Shown in pieces: positions 15,457 to 24,179 of a DNA stretch of 64,000 bases (position 1 is the stretch's first letter; the number at the start of each line of letters is the position of its first letter). The notes below the pieces were generated by a model. It ran no database searches. It worked only from the letters and a program-made list of their open reading frames with translations, and was not told the DNA's origin. The DNA comes from CAJBNH01 sp964447285. GTDB taxonomy: Bacteria > Myxococcota_A > UBA9042. The DNA is taken from the NCBI GenBank assembly GCA_964447285.1, contig CAYURO010000024.1, positions 9,580-73,579 on the forward strand, given 5' to 3'. A program made the translations under genes and the position numbers.

Positions 15457-17676
15457 GTGGAAACACCCCGTCTCGCCTCAGGAACGCGCTTGGGCCAGTC
15501 GCTCGTCGTCGACCGCTTTGTCGGCGCCGGCGGCATGGGGGCGGTCTATCTGGCCCGTGACGAGCTGTTGGACCGGTCGGTCGCGGTCAAGCTGCTGAAG
15601 GCCACCCCGGACGATGGGATGGAGGGCGTCGCGCTGCGCACCCTGCTGGAGGCCCGCGCCGCAGCCCGCGTGGTGCATCCGCACGTCGTCGCCGTGCACG
15701 CGATTGGCGATCACGAAGGCCAGCCGTACATCGAGATGGAGTGGGTCGAGGGTGGGTCGCTGCGGGCGCGGATGCTCGCGGTGCCCCGCCTGCCCGTGGC
15801 GCAGGTCGCGGCATGGGTCGCCCAGCTGGCGGCGGCCCTGCAGCACGCCCACGACGCCGGAGTGATCCACTGCGACATCAAGCCTGAAAACGTGTTGCTG
15901 CGTCCGCAGTTGGGAGGTGCGGCGCTGGTCAAGTTGGCGGACTTTGGTTTGGCCCGCAGCCGTACCGATGGCACCGCCGCCCGCACCATGAGTCAGGGGA
16001 CTCAAGCCTATCTGGCGCCAGAGCTGGCCAAGCTGCCGCCCGACGCCCGGTCCGACCAGTTTTCGCTGGCCCTGATGACCGCCGAGCTGCTGACCGGACT
16101 GCGACCGCCGCGCGAGCACTGGACCAAGCCGCCCCGTTTCGTCGCCCCGGCCGATCTGCCGCCCGCCGCCGCCGTGGCTTTGCATCGGGCGTTGGATGGC
16201 GACCCGCGCGCCCGGTTTGGCTCGGTCACCTCGTTTGTCGACAGGCTGTTGCGAGGGCTGGGGCAGGCACAGGCCCGCGGGCCCTTGGTGGGACTGGACG
16301 CCGAGACGGCGGAAGACCTGGCGGTCACCAGCTCCGAGATCCCCGTGCCCGCTTTGCCGATTCTGTTCCAGGACCTGTCGCCCCAGGACCGCGTGCTGGT
16401 TGCGCTGGCAGTGCTGCCTCCGGGCCACCCGGGGGCGCTGGCGGAGATGCTGGGCGCTGAACCCGCGACGGACGTTCTGGCGGAGCTGAGGGCCACCGGC
16501 CGCATCGACGGTACCATCGACGAGTGCCGTCTGGCCCAACCCCGCGAGCGCGAAGCCCTGCTGGCCCCGCTGCATCGCCGCAAGCGTCGGCTGCTGTGTG
16601 CCCGTGCCGCGGCGGCCATCGAGGCGTCGGGGCCGAAACGCCAGTCGGTGCGAGAGGATGCGATTGGTCTGTACGTGGCGGCCCGCCGACTGGGAGATGC
16701 GGCGCGCTTGGCCCACGAGTCCGCCGCTGCCGCCCGAAACGCCCGCCAGCGTGACCATCACTTGGCGCGCGCCGTGGCGTTCCTTAGCTCTCCCGTGCAG
16801 CCGCTGCCGTGGCTGGATGGCCTGTTGCAACGCGTGGAGTGGGCGCTGCAGTGCGGCTGGCTGGAATTGGCGCGCGGTCCATTGGCAGAGGCGCACGGGT
16901 TGATCGCAGACCTGGGCCTGGAGCTGGACCACCCGCTGCGGCTGCGCGTAGTGACGGCGAACGCGGGAATGCAGTTGCGGACCGGCGACTTGCGAGTGGC
17001 CGTCCAGCAGCTTCAGTTCGTGCTGCGGCAGGTGCGGGCGGTGCCGACGACCGGCGGGCTGGTGCTGCGGCTGCAGGCAAGGCTGATCGAGGTGACGCAT
17101 CAGTTGGGGCGCGCTGAGGAGGCGTTGGCCTTGGGCCGTGCCGCGCTGGAGCCGTGGGAAGCAACCAGCGCGGATCGGGGCGATCTGCGCCTGCAAGCGG
17201 GGATCGGCCGCGTCCACGCGGCGTGTGGTGCAGCGGCGCTGCGGTGCGGACAGATTGCCAAGGCGGACGAGCACTTCCAGCGCGATCTAGCGATTCACCA
17301 AGAGCTGGGCGACGTGCGCCACTCGGCGGGTGCCCTGGTCTCGCTGGGCAGCGTCCGCTTCGAGTCGGGCGAGCTGGCGGCGGCGGAGAAGGCCTACCGG
17401 CAGGCGGCGACGATGATCGCGCCGCTGGGCACCATCGAATTGACCGCGCTGATCGATGCCAATCTGGGCGAGTGCTGGCTGCGGACCGGGCGGCCGTTCG
17501 ACGCCTATCGGTCGCTGCTGCGCGCTCGCGCGGCGTTTGCAGAGCAGGGCAACGCGCTGCACGAAGTCGCGGTGCTGCGACTGCTGGCCCAAGCGTGTAC
17601 GGCGGTGGGCGATGTCGAGGGGACCCGCGAGGCGGAGGACCGGCTGCAGGCCCTGCAGACACGGCCGCGGCGCTGA
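15457..17676 (+). CDS. Eukaryote-like Ser/Thr protein kinase with C-terminal TPR-like region
   Basis: A 739-residue protein. The kinase core shows GAGGMGAVYLARDELL, the catalytic Lys in VAVKLLK, the loop VIHCDIKPENVLL, and KLADFGLARS. APE is in AYLAPELA. The Arg before the catalytic Asp is Cys, so activation-loop phosphorylation control may differ. The C-terminal 450 residues are helical with TPR-like features (AEEALALGRAALEPWEA, ADEHFQRDLAIHQELGD, AEKAYRQAATMIAPLG). No transmembrane helix is evident. The start is GTG at 15457 (GTGGAAACACCC), 43 bp after the preceding stop. Probably signalling, with the repeats docking substrates or partners. Confidence 0.88.
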   Translation: METPRLASGTRLGQSLVVDRFVGAGGMGAVYLARDELLDRSVAVKLLKATPDDGMEGVALRTLLEARAAARVVHPHVVAVHAIGDHEGQPYIEMEWVEGGSLRARMLAVPRLPVAQVAAWVAQLAAALQHAHDAGVIHCDIKPENVLLRPQLGGAALVKLADFGLARSRTDGTAARTMSQGTQAYLAPELAKLPPDARSDQFSLALMTAELLTGLRPPREHWTKPPRFVAPADLPPAAAVALHRALDGDPRARFGSVTSFVDRLLRGLGQAQARGPLVGLDAETAEDLAVTSSEIPVPALPILFQDLSPQDRVLVALAVLPPGHPGALAEMLGAEPATDVLAELRATGRIDGTIDECRLAQPREREALLAPLHRRKRRLLCARAAAAIEASGPKRQSVREDAIGLYVAARRLGDAARLAHESAAAARNARQRDHHLARAVAFLSSPVQPLPWLDGLLQRVEWALQCGWLELARGPLAEAHGLIADLGLELDHPLRLRVVTANAGMQLRTGDLRVAVQQLQFVLRQVRAVPTTGGLVLRLQARLIEVTHQLGRAEEALALGRAALEPWEATSADRGDLRLQAGIGRVHAACGAAALRCGQIAKADEHFQRDLAIHQELGDVRHSAGALVSLGSVRFESGELAAAEKAYRQAATMIAPLGTIELTALIDANLGECWLRTGRPFDAYRSLLRARAAFAEQGNALHEVAVLRLLAQACTAVGDVEGTREAEDRLQALQTRPRR

Positions 17677-17703
17677 CGGAAATTCACCTTCTTTTGAGCG
17701 ATG

Positions 17704-18924
17704 TTACCGTATTGCGCAGGGAACGCGCACAATCTCGGCACTCTGGCCTTCGGAGATCTGCCAGAAACCACCTGTCGCCGTGTCCCAGCCAATCGCCTCG
17801 CCTTGGGCCTCGCGCAGGGTTGGCAGAAGCCGTGGCACCGCCGCTGCCAGCGCAGGTTCGGCAGCGTCTGCAGGTCCAGCCAGCGCGGCGCCCACGTCGA
17901 ACAGCAACGCCCGCGCCGAAGTCCGCACCAACAAGGACTTTCCATCGGGGCTGAGGTCGGCGGCGGTGACCCGCAGCGCACTGCCCGGGGCCGCCTGACC
18001 GCCCGAGATCGCCAGCACGCCCAAACGCTCGGCTTGGACCGGCGCTCCCCCGGCCCGCAGCGTGACGCGGTAGACAAAGCTCTGGCCATCGGTGCGCTTG
18101 GTCAGCAGAATCACGCGGGTGTCGGGCAGCACAGCCATCGCCTCGACGTCCTGGGGTCCATCGGGATAGCGGAAGGAAAACAGCTCGATCGCCGCGGGGG
18201 GCATCGCGAGCGCGCGCTTGTCGCCGTGAGTGTCCAGGGTCGGCGGCTCGGGCACCCGCACGACGCGCGCAAAGCCCCGAGCGAGCTTGTTGTCCCCGGT
18301 GTCGGACACGTAAACGCACGGCATCGACCCCAGCACGCGCTCGGTGCTGCACGGGCCAACGGCGACGTCTTCCCAGTCGCTCTGCGGCTGCTTGGGCACT
18401 TTCAGGCTTGCGCGCACCTGTCCCTGCGGCGACATCAGATACAGGCGGGTCTGGTTGCCGGCGTCGTTGTGCACCCACAGCAGACCGGGAAAGCGGCGGC
18501 TGACGGCCAGACCGCTGATCTCGTCCAGCGAGTCCTTGCCGACCGTCCCGGTGACTTGCGGTGCGCCCCATGTCTTGCACACGGGCGAGGCCAGCGATGA
18601 ATCGGCAACGACCGTCGTGGCAGCCAACCCCGCTTGCAGCAACGCAGGCTGGGCTTGAGCCCCACGCGCGTCGTCGGATGGCGACACCCCCACCAGCGCC
18701 TGCTTGGCGGCGGCCTCGTTCAGGGCGCGCGCCATCGCTTCCTCGCGCAACCGCTGTTGGCGAGCCTTTTCGGCCTTGCGCTTGGCCTTGGCGACGGCCG
18801 CGGCGGTCGGCAGGTGGCTCGAGGCAGCGAGGTCCGTACACGCCCCGAGGCCCACGACCAGCGTCGTGACGAGCACCCAAAGGCCTATCCGATAGCGGCG
18901 TGTCTGCAGCCTTGTCGTCGCCAT
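17704..18924 (-). CDS. Secreted lipoprotein, probable beta-propeller-like domain
   Basis: A 406-residue lipoprotein beginning MATTRLQTRRYRIGLW, with the lipobox VGLGAC (Cys29) and AAGGAG before the ATG. After an Ala/Lys/Arg-rich charged linker, the body has repeats of WVHNDAGN, LYLMSPQGQV, VYVSDTGDN and LSPDGKSLLVR. These resemble blades of an SMP-30/NHL-like propeller. No catalytic residue set could be assigned. The residue after Cys29 is Thr, so outer-membrane sorting is likely. It converges with the Ser/Thr kinase gene, leaving a 27-bp gap. Confidence 0.65.
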   Translation of the reverse strand: MATTRLQTRRYRIGLWVLVTTLVVGLGACTDLAASSHLPTAAAVAKAKRKAEKARQQRLREEAMARALNEAAAKQALVGVSPSDDARGAQAQPALLQAGLAATTVVADSSLASPVCKTWGAPQVTGTVGKDSLDEISGLAVSRRFPGLLWVHNDAGNQTRLYLMSPQGQVRASLKVPKQPQSDWEDVAVGPCSTERVLGSMPCVYVSDTGDNKLARGFARVVRVPEPPTLDTHGDKRALAMPPAAIELFSFRYPDGPQDVEAMAVLPDTRVILLTKRTDGQSFVYRVTLRAGGAPVQAERLGVLAISGGQAAPGSALRVTAADLSPDGKSLLVRTSARALLFDVGAALAGPADAAEPALAAAVPRLLPTLREAQGEAIGWDTATGGFWQISEGQSAEIVRVPCAIR

Positions 18925-19049
18925 GCCTACCGTCTCCTTGGTGCGGAACGCTGGCACCGTAACCTTGCCGGGTGCCAAGCGCCAATGCGAAGTGTGACGT
19001 CGGTTTCAGGTCTTGCGGAACGCTGCCCGCCGCAAGGATTACCCTGAGA

Positions 19050-20051
19050 TCAGCCCTGAGCGTCGTTCTTCGCCCCCAACAGCCGCCGCGCCCACTGCAC
19101 CGCTCGCACCGGGTCGATGCCCACGGCCGTTTCGTCTGACAGCACCAACCCCGCATAACCGCGTTGGATCAGGTCGAGGACATGGCAGGCTTCGCTTCGC
19201 GTGGGCTCGGCATGGTGCGTCAGATGCTCCAACACCTGGCCGGCCATCACCAATGGTACCGCCAGTGTCTCGGGCTTCAACCCCGCGACCCAGCGCGCCA
19301 TTTTCCCCAGACCCAGCTGCACGCCCAGATCGCCGCGGCACACCCACAGCACGTCGACGGCGCGGGCCACGTCGTCCAGCCGCTCGATCGCCTCACGTCG
19401 CTCGATCTTGCCGATCAGCCGCGTTCCCGTCGGCACCCTTCGTCGCAGCCAGTCCGCCTCGGCCCCCGTCGCCAGAAACGACAGCGCAAAGTCCACTGGT
19501 CCGGCCCGCAGCGCCGCCTGCACACGCTCGGCATCGGCCGGTGTCAGGTCGTCCAGCAGGACGGGGTGGTCGGTCAGGTTGACGCCCTTGCGCGGCCGCA
19601 CGTCTCCCGGGGTCTCGACCAGCGCCTCGGCCCCCTCAGGGCTTGCATCCAGCACCCGCAGCACGACACGGCCATCGTCCAACTGCAGCTGATGGCCCGG
19701 CCGTAAGGCCCGGAACAGCTCTGCGTGGGGCACGTGCAGGGCGAGCGAGTCGTCGGCACTCAACGAAAGTCGAATCCGCTCACCCGTTTGCAGTGTCCGC
19801 AGGGCGACGTGCTCTCCCAGCCGCATCTTGCCGCCCTGCAGATCGACGACCACGGGCGCATCGGGACACGTCGCCCGCACCAAGGCGATGGCGTCGTGCA
19901 GCTGCGTGGGCGACAGGTGCGAGGCGTTGAGGCGGAATCCAGTCGCCCCCGCCAAGGCCAGCTGGGGCGCGAGGTGCAGCGAGGCGGGGCCCAGCGTGGC
20001 GACCAGCTGCGGGCCTTGGGGCGCGGAGGCCGAGAACGGCAAGAAGCCCAT
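19050..20051 (-). CDS. Pyruvate-kinase-like protein lacking the C domain, with a substituted catalytic Thr
   Basis: A 333-residue protein matching the A and B domains of pyruvate kinase. Clear signatures are FRLNASH, DDG in QLQLDDGRVV, KGVNL, GKIERREA (Lys215), CRGDLGV and EPTRSEACHV. The C-terminal allosteric domain is absent. The usual ATQMLESM segment reads MAGQVLEHL, so the catalytic Thr is Gly271 (codon at 19241-19239). That makes normal pyruvate kinase activity doubtful. The gene lies 32 bp behind dnaB on the same strand, so probably cotranscribed. It could be an inactive or repurposed homologue, and a canonical pyruvate kinase may be encoded elsewhere. Confidence 0.75.
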   Translation of the reverse strand: MGFLPFSASAPQGPQLVATLGPASLHLAPQLALAGATGFRLNASHLSPTQLHDAIALVRATCPDAPVVVDLQGGKMRLGEHVALRTLQTGERIRLSLSADDSLALHVPHAELFRALRPGHQLQLDDGRVVLRVLDASPEGAEALVETPGDVRPRKGVNLTDHPVLLDDLTPADAERVQAALRAGPVDFALSFLATGAEADWLRRRVPTGTRLIGKIERREAIERLDDVARAVDVLWVCRGDLGVQLGLGKMARWVAGLKPETLAVPLVMAGQVLEHLTHHAEPTRSEACHVLDLIQRGYAGLVLSDETAVGIDPVRAVQWARRLLGAKNDAQG

Positions 20052-20083
20052 GGGTCAAGCCTGCTTGGATGGGGGGATGGAGG

Positions 20084-21796
20084 TCAGCCGTTGCCGTACA
20101 CGTACCGGTCGTCGACGCGGTCGTCCAGGTTGCTGAACTTCGTCATCCGGGGCTCGAAGTGCAGCTGAATGGTGTCGGTCGCGCCGGCACGGTGTTTCGC
20201 GATGATCAGCTCGGCCACGTGTTCGGGCGACGCTTCGTTGTACACGTGGTCGCGGTAGATGAACGCGATGATGTCGGCGTCCTGCTCGATGGCGCCCGAC
20301 TCGCGCAGGTCGGACATCATGGGGCGCTTGTCGGACCGTCCCTCGACGCCGCGATTCAGCTGCGACAGGGCCAGCACGGTCGTGTTCAGTTCTTTGGCCA
20401 ACCCCTTGAGCGAACGCGAGATCTCGCTGATCTCCTGCTCCCGGCTCTGCTTGGCGCCACCGGTGCCGCGCATCAGCTGCAGGTAGTCGACCACCACAAG
20501 TTCCAGCTTGCCGCCCGCCTGGGACTGCACGCGCCGGGCGCGCGCGCGCACGTCGATTGAGGTCAGCGCCGGCGTGTCGTCGATGAAGACGTTGAGCTGC
20601 GACAGCTCGTCGGTCGTGTCGCGCAGGACCACTTCGTCCTCGGGCGTGATCTCGCCCTTGCGCAGCGCGGTCAGGCCAATGCGCGACCGCGCCGACAGGA
20701 AGCGCTGCACCAGCTGCTCGCGCCCCATCTCCAGCGAGAAGATCAGCACCCCGTGGCGGTCGTGCGGCCCCTGACCGTCGCGCCGTTCGCGCAGGGCGAC
20801 CTGCAGCGCAAGGTTCAGCGCCAGCGCGGTCTTGCCCATCGCGGGACGAGCCGCCAGTACCATCAGGTCCGAGGCGTGCAGCCCCAGCAGCAGCTTGTCC
20901 AGGTCGCGGAAACCGGTCGGCACGCCGATGTTGTCGCCGCCCCGCTGGCGCGCCAGCAGCACGTCGTTGAACACCTGATACGCGACCGGAGCGATGGGCG
21001 TGGCGACGTTGGGCACGGACTCGCGCAGCGCAGCGCCGATCTCGGCCTCGACGATCTGCAGGAAGGCGTCCGGGTCGACATCCTGCCGATACCCCTCCGC
21101 CGTGACCTTGTGCGTGGCCTTGAGGATGTCCCGGACCTTGGCCAACGCCCGAATTCGTCTGGCGAAGTGCTCGACCGATAGGGTGCTGCCCACGTTCTCG
21201 GTCAGCTCGAGCAGGTACGGCAGGCTGACCAGATCGCCCTTGCCCGCCTGCCGCAGCTCGGACAGCACGGTGACGGGGTCCGTGGGTCGGCCAGCCATCG
21301 CAAGCTTGAGCGTCGTCTCGCAGATCGCCTGGTGGCGGGCCTCGTAGTACTCGTTGGCGGAGACATGCGAGTTGGCGTTGATCGCCGCCTGTGGGTCCAG
21401 CAGGAAGCACCCGAGGATCGCGCGCTCGGCCAGCAAGTCCGACGGCGGTACCAGCGTGGCGGAGCTGGCAGCGGGCGCCTGTTGCGACGGCCGGTAGCCT
21501 CCGAACGGCGCTCGCGCGGGTCCCGTCAGCGGCGGCAGCGAATCGGCGGCACGCAGGGGGGGCGCGGTCGGCGTCGGCGCGTGCAAGGGCGCGTCATCGG
21601 TGAAGAATCCTTGATCGTGAAGTCCCGGGTCGTGCACGCCGTCTCCCCAGCCCGGGTCGAAGTCGGGCGCGTGGGGCAGCGGCGGCCGATCGTCAGGCGA
21701 CGGTTGGGCGCCAGCGTCCACGACGGACTTCGGCGTCTCGGGCGCGAAGAACGCGTCGTCGTCGTGGGCAGGGGGGGCTTGCGATTCGTCGTGCAT
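20084..21796 (-). CDS. dnaB: Replicative DNA helicase DnaB
   Basis: A 570-residue hexameric helicase that unwinds DNA at the fork. The RecA-like core shows the Walker A ARPAMGKTALALNLALQ and the Walker B VVVDYLQLMRG. The N-terminal domain (LAERAILGCFLLDPQAAI, HQAICETTLKLA) is intact. About 110 residues of low-complexity Pro/Asp-rich sequence precede it, making the protein roughly 100 residues longer than E. coli DnaB. The initiation codon at 21796 begins MHDESQAPPAHDDDAFF. A later start would remove the extension and cannot be excluded. It is followed by the pyruvate-kinase-like gene. Confidence 0.95.
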   Translation of the reverse strand: MHDESQAPPAHDDDAFFAPETPKSVVDAGAQPSPDDRPPLPHAPDFDPGWGDGVHDPGLHDQGFFTDDAPLHAPTPTAPPLRAADSLPPLTGPARAPFGGYRPSQQAPAASSATLVPPSDLLAERAILGCFLLDPQAAINANSHVSANEYYEARHQAICETTLKLAMAGRPTDPVTVLSELRQAGKGDLVSLPYLLELTENVGSTLSVEHFARRIRALAKVRDILKATHKVTAEGYRQDVDPDAFLQIVEAEIGAALRESVPNVATPIAPVAYQVFNDVLLARQRGGDNIGVPTGFRDLDKLLLGLHASDLMVLAARPAMGKTALALNLALQVALRERRDGQGPHDRHGVLIFSLEMGREQLVQRFLSARSRIGLTALRKGEITPEDEVVLRDTTDELSQLNVFIDDTPALTSIDVRARARRVQSQAGGKLELVVVDYLQLMRGTGGAKQSREQEISEISRSLKGLAKELNTTVLALSQLNRGVEGRSDKRPMMSDLRESGAIEQDADIIAFIYRDHVYNEASPEHVAELIIAKHRAGATDTIQLHFEPRMTKFSNLDDRVDDRYVYGNG

Positions 21797-22010
21797 GAGG
21801 CGAGTCTATTCGGGTGTCAAGGGCGGCCAGTTTCCGGGCCGCGTCGGATCGATGGGGTCGCGCCTCCGCCCGGTGGGCCAGCCCTCTCCATCATCTCCGC
21901 GAAAGAACGAGTGAATCTTGGGGCGAACGTGTTCCCTTGCGGGACGCTCCGGCAACACTCGACGCATCCTCCAACACTGCCGACCCTACGACAAGGGCGG
22001 GAGAGCGCGC

Positions 22011-22673
22011 ATGCACAAAGTGGGCGACGAGATCGACGGGTACTGTCCCCGGTGTCGACTCAATACTTACCAAGTGGTGTCGGCCACGGACGGCCGCGAA
22101 GTCTTCTCCGCGACCTGTCGGACCTGCCGCAACACGTTTCCCTGGAAGCCCGAGATATCCCCCGAGGAGCAGCGCGCGAAAAACATAAAAAAACTCAGTA
22201 AGATGGCGGGCAAGAAGATGGTGCCGCCGCCCGAAGTTCTGCAGGTTGGCCGGCGCAAGGGCGGTGATCTGGACGCACCCCTGAAAGCACTGGCCGCGCT
22301 GAACGGCAAGGATGCCAACGTGGATTCGCCCGGACGGTCGGCCAAGGCGATGGCAGCGGCCGAAAATGCATTCGGTGCGGCGCCGGAAGTGGAAGCAGAA
22401 TCCGAAGAGAAGTCAGAGGTTTCGCGCACGCCGAATCCGACGCCCGTCGGCTCGTCGGCCACGTGGCGGCAATTGACGGCAAGCCTGAGCTGGCGCGACG
22501 GCAAGCCCTATCAGGTGACACGCACCTACAAGTCCGGCGACGTGGTGCTGCACAAGAGCCACGGTCTGGGCATCGTGCAGTCCGTCGTGCACGACAACGC
22601 CTGCACGGTGCTGTTCCGCGATCTCGAAGTGGTGCTGCAGATGTCGCTGCCGCTGTCGGCACTCGAGCGGTAG
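22011..22673 (+). CDS. Zinc-ribbon protein with C-terminal CarD/SH3-like domain
   Basis: A 220-residue protein not assignable to a named function. The N-terminus has a four-Cys zinc ribbon (DGYCPRCRLN and ATCRTCRNTF). The middle is a low-complexity Ala/Glu/Pro region. The C-terminal 60 residues (YKSGDVVLHKSHGLGIVQSV then CTVLFRDLEVVLQMSLPLSAL) resemble the small beta-barrel of CarD/TRCF-type RNA polymerase interaction domains. The start at 22011 has GGGAG upstream. The ribbon plus CarD-like barrel suggests a nucleic-acid or RNA-polymerase role, an inference only. It converges with ugd, leaving a 15-bp gap. Confidence 0.55.
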   Translation: MHKVGDEIDGYCPRCRLNTYQVVSATDGREVFSATCRTCRNTFPWKPEISPEEQRAKNIKKLSKMAGKKMVPPPEVLQVGRRKGGDLDAPLKALAALNGKDANVDSPGRSAKAMAAAENAFGAAPEVEAESEEKSEVSRTPNPTPVGSSATWRQLTASLSWRDGKPYQVTRTYKSGDVVLHKSHGLGIVQSVVHDNACTVLFRDLEVVLQMSLPLSALER

Positions 22674-22688
22674 GTCTCGCTGCGAAGA

Positions 22689-23990
22689 CTAGAGCCGTCC
22701 GACGCCCTCGTACGTGAAGCCGGCGGCACGCATCGCCTGCGGGTCATACACGTTGCGACCGTCGAACAGCACGCGGCAGGTCGTCGCCTGGGCCAGTTCG
22801 GCCGGCGTGATCTGAGCGAATTCCTTCCATTCTGTTGCCAAAAGGATCGCGTCGACGTTCTGGACGGCCTGGCGCCAGCTGGTCGCGTACGTGACGGAGG
22901 TCCCCAGCTCGACCTTGGCGGTTTCGGTGGCGACCGGGTCGTAGGCCACGATCTTCGCGCCCGCGACGCGCAGCTTCTTGACCACGGTCAGCGACGGCGC
23001 CTCGCGCATGTCGTCGGTCTCGGGCTTGAAGGCGAGGCCAAGCAGGGCGACGGTGCGCTTGCGCAGGTCCAGACCAAAGTGGTCGAACACACGGCGGGCC
23101 AGCACGCTCTTCTGTTGGTCGTTCACCGACTCGACGGCCTGCAGGATCTCCATGGCGTGGCCGTTGCTGCGGCCCGTCGAGACCAGCGCCTTGACGTCCT
23201 TGGGGAAGCACGAGCCGCCGTAGCCGATGCCCGCGTTCAGGAACGCCTTGCCGATGCGCGAGTCGCTGCCGATGCCCCGCTTGACCGCCACGACGTCGGC
23301 ACCGACCAGCTCGCACAGGTTTGCGATTTCATTCATGAAGCTGATGCGCGTGGCCAGCATCGCGTTCGATGCGTACTTCGTCATCTCGGACGAGTGGATG
23401 TCCATGAAGTGGACTTGCTCGGGATCCTTGACGAACGGTGCGTGCAGCTCGGCCAGGATGGCGCGGGCTCGCGGGCTGTCGGTGCCGACGATGACGCGGT
23501 CGGGGTGCAGGAAGTCGTCGACCGCGGCGCCTTCCTTCAGGAATTCCGGGTTCGAGACGACGTCGAACGGCACGTCGGTGGCATCGCGCAGCAGGGCTGC
23601 CACCTTGTCGCAGGTGCCGATCGGCACGGTCGACTTGACCACGACGACCGTGTACTCGCGCATGTGCTTGGCGATGGTGGTGGCGACGTTGAGCACGTGG
23701 GTAAGGTCCGCCGAGCCGTCTTCCTGGGGCGGGGTGCCGACGGCGATGAACACGACCTGCGCGCCCTGCATCGCCGCGGCCGTGTCCGTCGTGAAGTGCA
23801 GGCGGCCGGCGTCGACGTTGGCGACCACCAAGTCCTGCAGTCCGGGCTCGTAGATCGGGATGATGCCTTGCTTCAGCCGCTCGACCTTGCCGGCGTCGAT
23901 GTCGACGCAAATGGCGTCGCAGCCGCCCTGGGCAAAGCAGGTGCCCGCGACGAGGCCGACGTAGCCGGTGCCGATGACCGCGATCTTCAT
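22689..23990 (-). CDS. ugd: UDP-glucose 6-dehydrogenase
   Basis: A 433-residue NAD-dependent enzyme that oxidises UDP-glucose to UDP-glucuronate for surface polysaccharides. Features are the Rossmann start MKIAVIGTGYVGLVAGTCF, the NPEFLKEGAAVDDF block, and the catalytic Cys in GIGYGGSCFPKDVKAL. The C-terminal LGLAFKPETDDMREAPS is present. The ATG at 23990 has CAGGAGCGCAC upstream. It is a single-gene unit. Confidence 0.95.
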   Translation of the reverse strand: MKIAVIGTGYVGLVAGTCFAQGGCDAICVDIDAGKVERLKQGIIPIYEPGLQDLVVANVDAGRLHFTTDTAAAMQGAQVVFIAVGTPPQEDGSADLTHVLNVATTIAKHMREYTVVVVKSTVPIGTCDKVAALLRDATDVPFDVVSNPEFLKEGAAVDDFLHPDRVIVGTDSPRARAILAELHAPFVKDPEQVHFMDIHSSEMTKYASNAMLATRISFMNEIANLCELVGADVVAVKRGIGSDSRIGKAFLNAGIGYGGSCFPKDVKALVSTGRSNGHAMEILQAVESVNDQQKSVLARRVFDHFGLDLRKRTVALLGLAFKPETDDMREAPSLTVVKKLRVAGAKIVAYDPVATETAKVELGTSVTYATSWRQAVQNVDAILLATEWKEFAQITPAELAQATTCRVLFDGRNVYDPQAMRAAGFTYEGVGRL

Positions 23991-24119
23991 GTGCGCTCCT
24001 GACCGGAAAAGGCGAAGGTGGAAAACGCCGCTGGGGGGGCGCGGCGGCGCGGAAGTTTAGGCGCAGCTTTCGATCCCGGCAATCCGGTCGCAACAGAGGC
24101 ATGACGGTGGGCCAAAACG

Positions 24120-24160
24120 GCGAAAGCCCCCGCCCGGCATCGCGACCGGGCAGGGGCCTC
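24120..24160 (-). terminator. Rho-independent terminator after gltA
   Basis: On the minus strand downstream of the gltA stop, arms at 24157-24146 and 24137-24126 (GCCCCTGCCCGG with CCGGGCGGGGGC) form a 12-bp stem with one mismatch and an eight-base loop. It is followed by TTTCGCCGTTTT, a broken T-tract. Confidence 0.7.
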
Positions 24161-24179
24161 GCTTCAAGGTCTCAAGCGC

